31,437 nt of DNA from a virus. The DNA lies in IMG/VR virus record IMGVR_UViG_3300046538_000306, positions 1 to 31,437 of that record. One strand, given 5' to 3'. The notes beneath the pieces were generated by a model. That model made no database searches, had not been told where the DNA came from, and saw only the letters and a list, made by a program, of their open reading frames with translations. Positions 1-7,073 of this stretch are shown one piece after another (the stretch's first letter is position 1; each line of letters begins with the position of its first letter). Made by a program: the position numbers and the translations under genes.

Positions 1-1614
1 GTGGGTAGTGTGCCTAAGGTTTTCAGTTACCTGCGATTTTCAGATCCTCGGCAGTCGAGCGGTAGCAGTGCCGATCGGCAGTTGCAATACGCTCAGAAAT
101 GGGCAGTTGAAAAAGGCTTAGCCCTAGACGATTCTCTCTCTATGCGCGACGAGGGTCTGTCGGCATATCACCAACGGCACGTAACCCAAGGAGCTTTGGG
201 TGTCTTCCTTCGAGCTATAGAGGACGGCCGTATCGCTTCAGGCTCAGTCTTGGTCGTAGAAGGGTTGGACCGCCTAAGCCGTGCTGAACCTATCCAGGCG
301 CAAGCTCAGCTCGCTCAGATTATCAATGCCGGCATTACGGTCGTAACCGCCAGTGATGGAAGGGAGTACAACCGGGCCAGTTTGAAGGCTCAGCCAATGG
401 ACCTGGTCTATTCGCTCTTGGTCATGATCCGTGCCCATGAGGAATCAGACACGAAGAGTAAGCGAGTAAAAGCTTCGATCCGCAGATTGTGTGAAGCGTG
501 GCAGGCCGGCACCTATCGAGGCCAGATCCGAAACGGCAAAGACCCACTATGGCTTAGATGGACGGGCACTGGTTGGGAATTAATCCCGGAGCGGGTTAAT
601 ACCGTGCGCCGTGCCCTGGAGCTGTACTTGCAGGGAATGGGTGCTGCTCGAGCGGTCCGCATTCTGCACGATGAGGGGTTGAGCTACAGCGATGTAGGGA
701 TCACAGCTCTGCAGATCTACCGGCTGATCAAGCTCCAGGCCCTGCGAGGCGCCAAAAGCTTAAGCGTCAATGGTGAGGAATACATCCTGGAGGACTATTA
801 CCCCCGCCTGTTGTCGGAAACCGAATGGGCCGAACTGCAACACATGGGTGGGCAACGTTTACGCCGACGCATGAAGGGAGAAATCCCAGGGATTATCACT
901 GGCATCGGTCTTACCTATTGCGGGTACTGCGGTACCGCCGTTGTTGGGCAGAACTATATGAGCCGTGCTCGGGCAGACGGAACTCTTGCCGATGGCCATC
1001 GGCGTTTGCATTGCGTTTCATATAGCCGGAATGAGGGCTGTGGATCCGGTGGTTCATGTAGCGTCGTACCGATTGAGAAGGCTCTTCTCAACTTTTGCTC
1101 TGATCAGCTCAACCTGCAGCGTTTAATGCAGGTTAGGGACGACGGGCAAGGTCTCCGCAAACAACTGGCAGCCGCTAGGGCGGCCGTGCAGAAAATCACG
1201 GAGCAGCTGGGTAGGGTGACCGATGCACTGCTCGCTGATGATGACGGCCCGGCCCCCATCTCTTTTGTACGCAAAGCTCGCGAGCTTGAAGCAGAACTGA
1301 TCGACGCTGAAAAGAAAGTGGTGGCCGTCGAGCACCAGCTAGCTACAGCGGCCGGATCTGGCAAGCCAGCACAGGCGGAGCAGTGGGCCGAACTGGCCGC
1401 CCTGGTCGCGGCAGGTGATTACGGCGCCCGGGAAAAGGTGCGCCAGCTGGTTATGGATACCTTTGAGCGCATTGTTGTGTATATGCGCGGGATGGGGGAC
1501 GAGGACCGTAAACACAAATTCATCGACGTGCAGTTGCTTTCTCGCACTGGGCAGCACCGGCTCATGCAGATCAACCGTAAATCTGGCGAGTGGGTGGCCA
1601 GTGAAGACTGGTGA
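1..1614 (+). CDS. Large serine recombinase (candidate prophage integrase)
   Basis: Site-specific recombinase of the large serine family, which cuts and rejoins att sites through a 5'-phosphoserine link. The N-terminal catalytic domain shows Y10-L-R12-F-S14, with S14 the likely nucleophile, and the GLDRLSR block at 88-94 with its conserved arginines. A recombinase domain follows (about 170-290), then a zinc ribbon with C307-x2-C310 and further cysteines at 338, 347 and 353, then a predicted coiled coil (about 380-455) and a C-terminal tail. At 537 residues it has the normal length for the family. The GTG at base 1 is the first codon of the window, so the real start could lie upstream; a second GTG is at base 10. 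It sits at one end of the prophage pointing inward, as an integrase next to attL would. HP1/P2-type phages normally carry a tyrosine integrase, so this is a module swap. The attachment site is not visible. Confidence 0.88.
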   Translation: MGSVPKVFSYLRFSDPRQSSGSSADRQLQYAQKWAVEKGLALDDSLSMRDEGLSAYHQRHVTQGALGVFLRAIEDGRIASGSVLVVEGLDRLSRAEPIQAQAQLAQIINAGITVVTASDGREYNRASLKAQPMDLVYSLLVMIRAHEESDTKSKRVKASIRRLCEAWQAGTYRGQIRNGKDPLWLRWTGTGWELIPERVNTVRRALELYLQGMGAARAVRILHDEGLSYSDVGITALQIYRLIKLQALRGAKSLSVNGEEYILEDYYPRLLSETEWAELQHMGGQRLRRRMKGEIPGIITGIGLTYCGYCGTAVVGQNYMSRARADGTLADGHRRLHCVSYSRNEGCGSGGSCSVVPIEKALLNFCSDQLNLQRLMQVRDDGQGLRKQLAAARAAVQKITEQLGRVTDALLADDDGPAPISFVRKARELEAELIDAEKKVVAVEHQLATAAGSGKPAQAEQWAELAALVAAGDYGAREKVRQLVMDTFERIVVYMRGMGDEDRKHKFIDVQLLSRTGQHRLMQINRKSGEWVASEDW

Positions 1615-1643
1615 TGATGGCTTGCGGCCATAAGCAATGTGAA

Positions 1644-1663
1644 TATACTGTACGTTCATACAG
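1644..1663 (+). promoter_or_regulatory. LexA (SOS) box overlapping a -10 element
   Basis: Bases 1648-1663 read CTGTACGTTCATACAG, a perfect CTG-N10-CAG LexA site with mostly matching AT-rich inner bases. It overlaps TATACT (1644-1649), a good -10 element, with a weak -35 (TTGCGG, 1622-1627) 16 bases upstream. Overlap of box and -10 is the usual arrangement for LexA repression. The next gene starts 18 bases downstream behind a strong AAGGAG, so this should be its SOS-controlled promoter. Confidence 0.8.
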
Positions 1664-1681
1664 TGATGGCAAGGAGCCCTC

Positions 1682-1945
1682 ATGCTGCACGTCCCACCCG
1701 TCGGTATTACTCACCAGGTGTTCACTTCGTATCAAGAGCTGATGCGCCGCATTCACAGGCAGATCAACAGCTCAGCCGCTCAGCTCAGGCGACAGACCGT
1801 TATAGTGCGCCAGTCGGACGAAAGCGAGGATGATTGGGAAGCTTTCTTGGATCAGTTGGACATCGACGAAAGTGTGAGGGTAACCCGTCTTGAAGGTGGA
1901 TTAGCTAGGCTCACCTGGACAAACCAGCACCCGTCTAACATCTAA
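1682..1945 (+). CDS. DUF1654 family protein, SOS-controlled
   Basis: Small 87-residue protein. The block from RRIHRQINS (about 22-30) through the acidic DDWEAFLDQL segment (about 50-59) to LEGGLARLTW (about 70-79) matches what I know of DUF1654, a Pseudomonas and prophage family of unknown function. The start follows AAGGAG (1671-1676) at good spacing. A LexA box sits directly upstream, so expression is expected after DNA damage. It lies alone between the recombinase and the operator-controlled operon. By analogy with phage 186 tum, also LexA-controlled, it could help prophage induction, for example as an antirepressor, but nothing in the sequence itself shows that. The family call is fairly firm; the role is a guess. 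Confidence 0.75.
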   Translation: MLHVPPVGITHQVFTSYQELMRRIHRQINSSAAQLRRQTVIVRQSDESEDDWEAFLDQLDIDESVRVTRLEGGLARLTWTNQHPSNI

Positions 1946-1969
1946 GAATATTGACTAGGGGTTAATTTC

Positions 1970-2009
1970 GATACCTGCGGTATTGAATAAATACGTTACC
2001 TGCGGTTAA
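1970..2009. promoter_or_regulatory. Two CI/Cro-type operator candidates
   Basis: Two copies of an inverted-repeat motif: GATACC-TGC-GGTATT at 1970-1984 and GTTACC-TGC-GGTTAA at 1995-2009. The same pattern, (G/A)(T)(A/T)ACC-N3-GGT(A/T)A(C), recurs between the divergent cI and cro genes 3.2 kb away, including the near-identical core ATACCTGCGGTAT. They lie 55-95 bases before the gene at 2065 and so probably let the prophage repressor control that operon. A -35-like TTGACT occurs at 1951-1956, but no convincing matched -10 was found. Confidence 0.65.
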
Positions 2010-2064
2010 TCTACGTGTACCAGCTCAGCGCAACGCGCTGCAGTGACAATCGTGGAGGTTAACA

Positions 2065-2619
2065 ATGCAGGTTTTCACCCTCTCTTCAGAAGCCCGGCAG
2101 ACGTTAGCCGGGCAGATCGCCAGAAATGGTCACTTTTCCCATCACCTTGGCACCGACCATACCGAGGGCCAAGGCCCAAAGCATTGGCTAATCGTAAACC
2201 TCGACATCGAGCAATGCGGTGCCGACGTTTCAGTGCGTGTTCAGATGCGGGGAACTATTAACTCGCTGACCATCCCTCAGAGCACGCACGCTGCTTCTCG
2301 TATTGCCTCGTTCCTTGAAGAATTAGCGAACGGAGACGCACCGGAGGCCCCCCATTGCCTTAGGAATACGATGGAGTCGATTCTCTGGAACGCGATCTGC
2401 CAGCGGCAGGGTGTCTATTCCCTATCGGCGTCCGGTGTCGACGATTTGGGGATTTCGCTTTCTCCGGCCACTCGTCCAGGACGGGTGATTTTTCGATTTG
2501 AAATGAGCGGCATGGGTTTGACGCTGCCACTCCTCTTACCAAATGATCAAGAGCAGGCGCTTGAGTTGCTTTCCGGTTGTGTGCAGGAACTCGTCGCCAA
2601 TTATCGCGGTGCCGTTTAA
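2065..2619 (+). CDS. Hypothetical protein, first gene of an operator-controlled operon
   Basis: A 184-residue soluble protein that I do not recognise. It has no signal peptide or membrane segment and looks mixed alpha/beta. There are three cysteines, at least two of them isolated (NLDIEQCGADV and the C-terminal LLSGCVQEL), and no obvious metal site. The ATG is preceded by GGAGG (2053-2057), a good ribosome site. It lies just behind two operator-like repeats shared with the cI-cro region and begins a tightly packed run of five genes in the same direction, so repression in the lysogen and expression on induction is a reasonable inference. No function is proposed. Confidence 0.6.
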   Translation: MQVFTLSSEARQTLAGQIARNGHFSHHLGTDHTEGQGPKHWLIVNLDIEQCGADVSVRVQMRGTINSLTIPQSTHAASRIASFLEELANGDAPEAPHCLRNTMESILWNAICQRQGVYSLSASGVDDLGISLSPATRPGRVIFRFEMSGMGLTLPLLLPNDQEQALELLSGCVQELVANYRGAV

Positions 2620-2628
2620 GGGATGTTT

Positions 2629-2883
2629 ATGAACACCTCTCAGTACCTCGTAATTCTAGGCGGAATGGCAGCATGTCAGATCATCGCCATGGCGTTGCCC
2701 TACTGGATGGGACTACAGGCTGGACGCACATCGCTGGCTCTACTGCAGGGCGAGATCGAGCAGTTGCGACAGCAACTGTCGGTGAGGAACGAAGTCGTTG
2801 CGGTCTTTGACGTTGAGGGCACCTACTCCGAGGGCGACGCCGCCCTGATTAAGCAAAATTCTCAAGGAGTGAGCTATGTCTAA
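2629..2883 (+). CDS. Small membrane-anchored coiled-coil protein
   Basis: An 84-residue protein I do not recognise. Residues about 5-28 form one hydrophobic helix (YLVILGGMAACQIIAMALPY), followed by a short predicted coiled coil (LLQGEIEQLRQQLSV) and an acidic tail. The ATG at 2629 is preferred over the one at 2623 because the AAGGGA at 2618-2623 is correctly spaced only for the later one. The 3' end overlaps the next gene by 8 bases, which suggests translational coupling and perhaps a shared membrane complex with it. Confidence 0.6.
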   Translation: MNTSQYLVILGGMAACQIIAMALPYWMGLQAGRTSLALLQGEIEQLRQQLSVRNEVVAVFDVEGTYSEGDAALIKQNSQGVSYV

Positions 2884-3883
2884 GGACATCATTAACCAGC
2901 GTTCGCGTTCGGTATTGCTTGTCATTGCCTTATCGCTATCCAGCGTTACTGCGTTATCGGTTGGCATGACTATGTCAGCTTTGATCAGCGACCCGTTATT
3001 GGCGGTTGTTTTTGCAGCTGCTGCTGTGCTCCTGGATTTATATAAGTATCTGGCCTGGCCAATAGCATTGGGCATGCTGGCCGGAGGCAAACGTGCCTAC
3101 GCCGTAATGATGATCGTCTCGGCTCTGATCCTCGGCACAGTTTCTGCCTGGGCCACTTATGACAGATTGCTGACTTCGATCGTCTCGGGCCAGACGCGTC
3201 ACCAGGCTATCAGTGAGCAGCGGGTTGTCGATTTGCAAGCTGTCAGGGTGGATGGGTTGCGCCAGTTAGAAGCGCTTGATAATGAAGCTCGCTCGATCGG
3301 CGAACAGGCGCGGCAATTGCGCGATCGTGGCATCGTAAGCAAAGCTCAGGAACTGGAAGCAACCGCACTGTCGCGCATTGCTGGCCAGCGCGAACAGGTG
3401 CTGCAAAGGCTCGATAAGGCTTCTGTCGAGCTGACAGAGCTCCGGTCAAGGCCTGTAACCTCAGCGGGATTATCAGAGTTGCTGGCGATATTGTTATGCG
3501 CTGGTTTCGCTGTCGCTCTTGAGGCGGTACCAGCCCTCATTGGATCCGCAATTCGGATGGGTGGGATGTCCGAACGCCCGTTGCTCACTGCCTCCTCTGC
3601 GGAAGCCAAAGTCCTGGCAACAGCAACAGCTGTTGTTGAGCCAATAACAGTCCAAGCGACGCCAGCACCAGGCGAGCAACAAGATCTGTTCGGATCACCT
3701 GATGGCGCGCTTATGCAGACCTTACTTGGCATCACACGGGCAACAGCTCCAGGTACGCCAATATCTCTACGCGACTTCACAGCAGCTGCAAAGGTGGGTA
3801 ATCGAAGAGCGATGAAGCTATTCCGGACAGCGCTCGATCTCGGCGAACTTAGAAAAACTACAGCTGGCTATGTTACGGCTTAA
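2876..3883 (+). CDS. Four-helix membrane protein with C-terminal winged-helix-like domain
   Basis: A 335-residue protein of unknown function. Hydrophobic segments lie at about 12-34, 41-63, 75-93 and 199-223. A long charged predicted coiled coil (about 100-193) sits between helices 3 and 4. A Pro/Ala-rich linker (about 240-270) leads to residues 275-335, whose pattern (ISLRDFTAAAKVGNRRAMKLF, then LGELRKTTAGYV) looks like a winged helix-turn-helix. Positive residues at GGKR (70-73) and after helix 4 predict N- and C-termini in the cytoplasm and the coiled coil in the periplasm. That is a layout for a membrane-tethered DNA-binding or replication-anchoring protein. The ATG follows AAGGAG. The gene overlaps its upstream neighbour by 8 bases. 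The winged-helix call is by eye. Confidence 0.65.
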   Translation: MSKDIINQRSRSVLLVIALSLSSVTALSVGMTMSALISDPLLAVVFAAAAVLLDLYKYLAWPIALGMLAGGKRAYAVMMIVSALILGTVSAWATYDRLLTSIVSGQTRHQAISEQRVVDLQAVRVDGLRQLEALDNEARSIGEQARQLRDRGIVSKAQELEATALSRIAGQREQVLQRLDKASVELTELRSRPVTSAGLSELLAILLCAGFAVALEAVPALIGSAIRMGGMSERPLLTASSAEAKVLATATAVVEPITVQATPAPGEQQDLFGSPDGALMQTLLGITRATAPGTPISLRDFTAAAKVGNRRAMKLFRTALDLGELRKTTAGYVTA

Positions 3884-3895
3884 GGAGAAGCGACT

Positions 3896-4117
3896 ATGAC
3901 AATTACCATCACTATTTCAGAGCAAGATTCGCGGCTTCTTAACTCAAGCATTGTTGGCTACAGAAGCGCAAACGCTGACATGGACAACGCGATTGAGTCC
4001 GAAAATTGGTGCGCAATTAACACGGCCCAAGACAATCGCTCGCTACACGCCAATACCATTGCGTTGATCATAAATAAACATACAGATGCGGTCGCAGAAC
4101 AAGGGGCAAGGGCATGA
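3896..4117 (+). CDS. Small hypothetical protein
   Basis: A 73-residue protein, not recognised. It is predicted mostly helical after a short beta-like start (MTITITISEQDSRLL) and has no membrane segment. The ATG follows TAAGGAG with good spacing, 12 bases after the membrane protein gene. Its stop overlaps the next start (ATGA), so the two are probably translated together. It is a member of the operator-controlled operon. Confidence 0.55.
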   Translation: MTITITISEQDSRLLNSSIVGYRSANADMDNAIESENWCAINTAQDNRSLHANTIALIINKHTDAVAEQGARA

Positions 4118-4383
4118 TTGGTATTCCGAAGACGGGGACACTCGAAAACGGTCGCATCGCTGCCAATGTGACCAGCGGCTATAAGATCACGACTGCTGAC
4201 GGCCGGCCTGCACGACTGGCGATCATCGACGACGAAGGTAATGTCGTTGACTCTGGGGACGCGGTGGCCCGAGAAACGTGGAATGTATGTATCGCTGTGA
4301 TCAAGAATTTTAAGATAGGGCAGGGGCATATCGTGGTTCATAGTGCGCCACCAGGGTTGGTGACGCATGATAAGTCGAAATAG
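4114..4383 (+). CDS. Small hypothetical protein, last gene of the operon
   Basis: An 89-residue protein, not recognised, apparently beta-rich and soluble (GYKITTADGRPARLAIIDDEGNVVD). Its start overlaps the preceding stop by 4 bases. It ends 72 bases before the stop of the convergent cI gene. The gap holds only a weak AT-rich inverted repeat (near 4398-4411), so no clear terminator separates the two converging transcripts. Confidence 0.55.
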   Translation: MIGIPKTGTLENGRIAANVTSGYKITTADGRPARLAIIDDEGNVVDSGDAVARETWNVCIAVIKNFKIGQGHIVVHSAPPGLVTHDKSK

Positions 4384-4455
4384 CTTGCCTAGCCCAAATC
4401 AAAAGATTTCTAAATGGTTGTCAGGTCAATCATATGGAACTGGCTCACGGCGGCG

Positions 4456-5175
4456 CTACATACCGGTAACTTTTGCATCAATTGCCCGGCCGATGATTTC
4501 CCAGCTTTCATCCAGCACCACAGGTTGGTAGCTGGGGTTCAGCGGTACCAAGTAGGCGACCCCTGTGTCTAACACATATTGTTTGAACGTGGTTTCTTCA
4601 GTTTCTGCGTTGTAAGCGACGTAGAACTTTCCGCTGACCAGGTCGAAACCTTCAGGCCGAATCAGAATCGGTGTCCCTTCCGGGAAGGTTGGGGTGGAGT
4701 GGGATGTCATTGACGTACCCTTGACCTCCAACCAGTAACCTTTAGGCCCCGCATTTTCAGTAGAGCTAAGCCATACATCTGCAATCCCAGTCGGGTAACT
4801 GGCAGATGATTGAACCCCACGCCCCGCATCAACCCAACTTATTAAAGGGTACTCCCTTGCCTCCCTATACGGCTGAGGCATGGTCCTTACGTTCGAGTTA
4901 TCGGTAGTTGCTGAGAGATCTGCAATCACCGCAGCCAAACGCGGGCTGAATTTCTCGACTGGCTCGCCCAGGAGTTTCGCGAGCGCCGAAGCGAAATTCA
5001 CGTTCAGTGCATTCACGCCGCTCAGGTAATGCGCCACAGCAGCGGGGCTGACTCCGAGTGCATCTGCAATTTTTCGCTTATTGAGTTTCAGCTCATTTTT
5101 TTTTGAGAGGTAAAGCTCGTTGGCAGCTTGGCACTCAGCGACGAGCACTGGATCGGGAGGATTTTTCTTGGTCAT
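4456..5175 (-). CDS. cI: CI-type phage repressor with S24 self-cleavage domain
   Basis: Master repressor of lysogeny, 239 residues, LexA/lambda-CI architecture. An N-terminal helix-turn-helix is at about 33-57 (KIADALGVSPAAVAHYLSG). The C-terminal S24 peptidase domain has the Ala117-Gly118 cleavage dipeptide (SWVDAGRG), catalytic S155 (GTSMTS) and K198 (TTFKQY). All three elements are intact, so RecA-stimulated self-cleavage after DNA damage is expected. The ATG at 5175 is chosen over the longer reading from 5295, because the extra 40 codons would run through the operators and lack repressor-like sequence. No strong Shine-Dalgarno precedes it. It faces cro across about 150 bases packed with inverted repeats, one of which lies 13 bases before its start and could mediate autoregulation. 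Confidence 0.92.
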   Translation of the reverse strand: MTKKNPPDPVLVAECQAANELYLSKKNELKLNKRKIADALGVSPAAVAHYLSGVNALNVNFASALAKLLGEPVEKFSPRLAAVIADLSATTDNSNVRTMPQPYREAREYPLISWVDAGRGVQSSASYPTGIADVWLSSTENAGPKGYWLEVKGTSMTSHSTPTFPEGTPILIRPEGFDLVSGKFYVAYNAETEETTFKQYVLDTGVAYLVPLNPSYQPVVLDESWEIIGRAIDAKVTGM

Positions 5176-5187
5176 GGGACCGAATGA

Positions 5188-5202
5188 TAAACCGGAGGTT
5201 AA
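5188..5202. promoter_or_regulatory. CI/Cro operator candidate next to the cI start
   Basis: TAAACC-GGA-GGTTAA, an inverted repeat with six-base arms (one mismatch) and the three-base spacer seen in the other operator copies. It lies 13 bases upstream of the cI start codon, so occupancy would block cI translation initiation or transcription. A further half-site (TTACCTGCGG) follows at 5213-5222. Confidence 0.5.
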
Positions 5203-5228
5203 CTTTTTAGGCTTACCTGCGGGGTTGT

Positions 5229-5260
5229 CGTAACCCACGGTTACGATACCTGCGGTATCG
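5229..5260. promoter_or_regulatory. Tandem perfect operators between cI and cro
   Basis: Two perfect inverted repeats with seven-base arms: CGTAACC-CAC-GGTTACG (5229-5245) and CGATACC-TGC-GGTATCG (5244-5260), sharing the CG at 5244-5245. Additional half-sites occur at 5266-5275 and 5284-5293, just before cro. Position between divergent repressor genes plus perfect symmetry makes these the best operator candidates in the window. A poor promoter-like pair, TTGCAG (5267) and TAACAT (5290) at 17-base spacing, could serve cro. Confidence 0.75.
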
Positions 5261-5323
5261 TTTTGCTTGCAGTTAAGATTACTTGCGGTTAACATTTCTG
5301 AATCCAGTCAGAGACGACCTGTC

Positions 5324-5548
5324 ATGAACCAAATCCAATTGCCCGATCTGGTCGCAAAGATCGGTCAGGCAACGGTTGCTGAGGCATTTGGCATTACCCC
5401 AGCAGCTGTCCATAAAGCTGTGCGATCCGGTCGGAATATCATCGTCACATTGCATGAGGACGGCAGTTATTCAGCGCAGGAATTGAGGCCATTCCCGCAT
5501 CACAAGCCGAGCACTGACGTGCAGCCTAAGTGCGGTACGTTGGTATGA
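5324..5548 (+). CDS. cro: Cro-family repressor
   Basis: A 74-residue Cro-type DNA-binding protein that opposes CI in the lysis-lysogeny switch. The layout matches lambda Cro: a helix-turn-helix at about 14-36 (QATVAEAFGITPAAVHKAVRS), then the beta-hairpin RNIIVTLHEDGSYSAQELRPFP, close to Cro's own [22 protein letters not shown]. The ATG at 5324 gives the right length; an in-frame ATG at 5267 would extend the protein into the operators. Its stop overlaps the next start (ATGA at 5545), so it heads an operon with the two genes that follow. Confidence 0.88.
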   Translation: MNQIQLPDLVAKIGQATVAEAFGITPAAVHKAVRSGRNIIVTLHEDGSYSAQELRPFPHHKPSTDVQPKCGTLV

Positions 5549-6165
5549 ACACGTCTAATCCAAGACAGCCCACCATCTCTCGCGACCAGGTCCTAGTCGC
5601 TCACGCTGCCGAGATGATCGCTCGCACTGGTTTCAGCCAGGACGACTTCGCCCAGGCGCTCAGCAAGAACCTTCACCAGCAGATTCCGGAAAAGGCCGTG
5701 AGCAAGGACGTGCCAGATTTCGATCAACTGTCGGGCACCAACGATACCGCGGCATTTATCAAAGCCTCCGGCGCCTGGTTGCGCCGTGTTTGCCGCTGGC
5801 TCAGCGGGGAAGTGGATCTGCCGTGCTGGATCGAGGAAGCGTGGGTAGACGCGCTCAGTGATGACTTCCATGAACGCTGTGTCAACGAGTTGGCCAGCCG
5901 GCACGGACTCACCGGCGCCCGTGCGCTCCAGGGCGATGCCAACCCCGTAGGTGTGTTCGGCTCATTGGTGGCCCGACTGGGTAATACCGTTGCCCTGGGA
6001 AGCGAGATCCTGGCTGACGGTCGCATCGACATTGATGACCTGCAGCAGCTGCCCGAGTTCGTCGACCGCCTACGGTCGGTAGAGGCGCGCTGCAGTGAAC
6101 TGCGATCGCGTGCCGAGGATGTGCTCGACCGAGCGGAAAGACCCGTTTTGCACCAGGTGAACTAG
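5545..6165 (+). CDS. Putative early regulatory protein (CII-like position)
   Basis: A 206-residue soluble protein encoded directly after cro. It starts with a possible DNA-binding helical region (ISRDQVLVAHAAEMIARTGFSQDDFAQAL), has a middle part with several Trp residues, and ends in a helical domain (GVFGSLVARLGNTVALGSEILADGRIDIDDLQQLPEFVDRLR). The C-terminal part is reminiscent of proteins annotated as phage regulatory CII-like in proteobacterial prophages, but I cannot confirm that. The position cro-X-replication gene suits a CII or replication-accessory role. It is coupled to cro by a 4-base overlap and is followed after five bases by the putative initiator. Confidence 0.6.
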   Translation: MNTSNPRQPTISRDQVLVAHAAEMIARTGFSQDDFAQALSKNLHQQIPEKAVSKDVPDFDQLSGTNDTAAFIKASGAWLRRVCRWLSGEVDLPCWIEEAWVDALSDDFHERCVNELASRHGLTGARALQGDANPVGVFGSLVARLGNTVALGSEILADGRIDIDDLQQLPEFVDRLRSVEARCSELRSRAEDVLDRAERPVLHQVN

Positions 6166-6170
6166 CGCAA

Positions 6171-7073
6171 GTGACTTCCCTGGATAAGGACATCCCGCCG
6201 CGAAATAATCGCAAGGCCGGCCCCGCAAAGGGTCGGCCTACTGCTGTCGACAAGAAAAAGCCACATGCCGGCTTATACGCGCCGATCCGCCCGGATCGGT
6301 ACCGCGAGAAACGCTCCCTAAGCGCTGATCAGCGCAAGAATCCGCTGCTGCGCATGGCCTACCATCGCTTGAGCCAGATCGGCGAGTTGCGCGGTAAGTA
6401 CTTGCGAGAGCTGGACACCATTCACGGAGGCCGGCGCACCAGGTCCGAAAAATTTGCGGCGCTGGCCAGGTCATCCGAACAAATGCTGCTACGCATGGAT
6501 CTGGCCACGGGCGTGCTGGGCTGGCTCGACGTAGAACGTGGCCAGTACTTTTTGAACACGCAGTGCAACATCGCAGAGGACTGCGGCATGTCCCCCTCGT
6601 CGTTCAATCGACTCCTCCACAGCATGCAATTGGCTGACTACGTGTATCTGCGCACGGAGCGGGTCAGGCTGGAGGAAAAGGACGAGGCGGGACTCAATCT
6701 GGTGCGCACCCGTGTCCTGGTAAGGTTCACTGAGAAGTTCTTCGCGGACCTTGGCGTGCGGTGGCTTTGGCATCGAGCGAAGAAGGCTGCGATCAAGAAG
6801 CGTGAACGTGAACTGCGCCAGATCGGCGACATGCGCGTTGCGCGCCAGGAGCGGGCTTCGTTAGAAGAGTTGCGCCGGCAGGAGTCTCGAGCCAATTGGG
6901 AGCGTAGCCAACGGCGGGAGACAGCCCACAGCCAGTTACAAGCTGTCAATGTTCATGAAGGCAGGCACGGGCATCCAGAGCCGCCCAGAGAGCCTGACAG
7001 AGGCCCTATGACGCCCGACCAGCTCATGGCCAGCGTCCTGGCTAAAAACGGCAAGACACCCCCCTCGAAATAA
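6171..7073 (+). CDS. RepA-like putative replication initiator
   Basis: A 300-residue basic protein starting at GTG (6171), five bases after the previous stop. A disordered basic N-terminus leads to a folded core (about 60-200) with a winged-helix-like unit (about 133-165, NIAEDCGMSPSSFNRLLHSMQLADYVYL). A strand-rich RTRVLVRFTEKFFADLGV segment follows, then a long arginine/lysine-rich helix (198-250). The order, with a short DxxxxxVxxG-type strand, helix-turn-helix, beta wing, 'F-x-x-x-F-F-x-x-L-x-V' and a basic helix, resembles IncFII-family plasmid RepA proteins. The P2/HP1 rolling-circle initiator with paired tyrosines is absent from the window, so this gene probably fills that role. The homology call is by eye and uncertain; a transcription regulator is the main alternative. 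Confidence 0.55.
   Translation: MTSLDKDIPPRNNRKAGPAKGRPTAVDKKKPHAGLYAPIRPDRYREKRSLSADQRKNPLLRMAYHRLSQIGELRGKYLRELDTIHGGRRTRSEKFAALARSSEQMLLRMDLATGVLGWLDVERGQYFLNTQCNIAEDCGMSPSSFNRLLHSMQLADYVYLRTERVRLEEKDEAGLNLVRTRVLVRFTEKFFADLGVRWLWHRAKKAAIKKRERELRQIGDMRVARQERASLEELRRQESRANWERSQRRETAHSQLQAVNVHEGRHGHPEPPREPDRGPMTPDQLMASVLAKNGKTPPSK

Noticed and set aside
4398-4411. AT-rich inverted repeat between converging genes
   Set aside because: Five-base arms without a T-tract; too weak to call a terminator.
5176-5295. 40-codon N-terminal extension of cI
   Set aside because: It would run through the operator repeats, has no repressor homology and is not needed for a complete CI protein starting at 5175.
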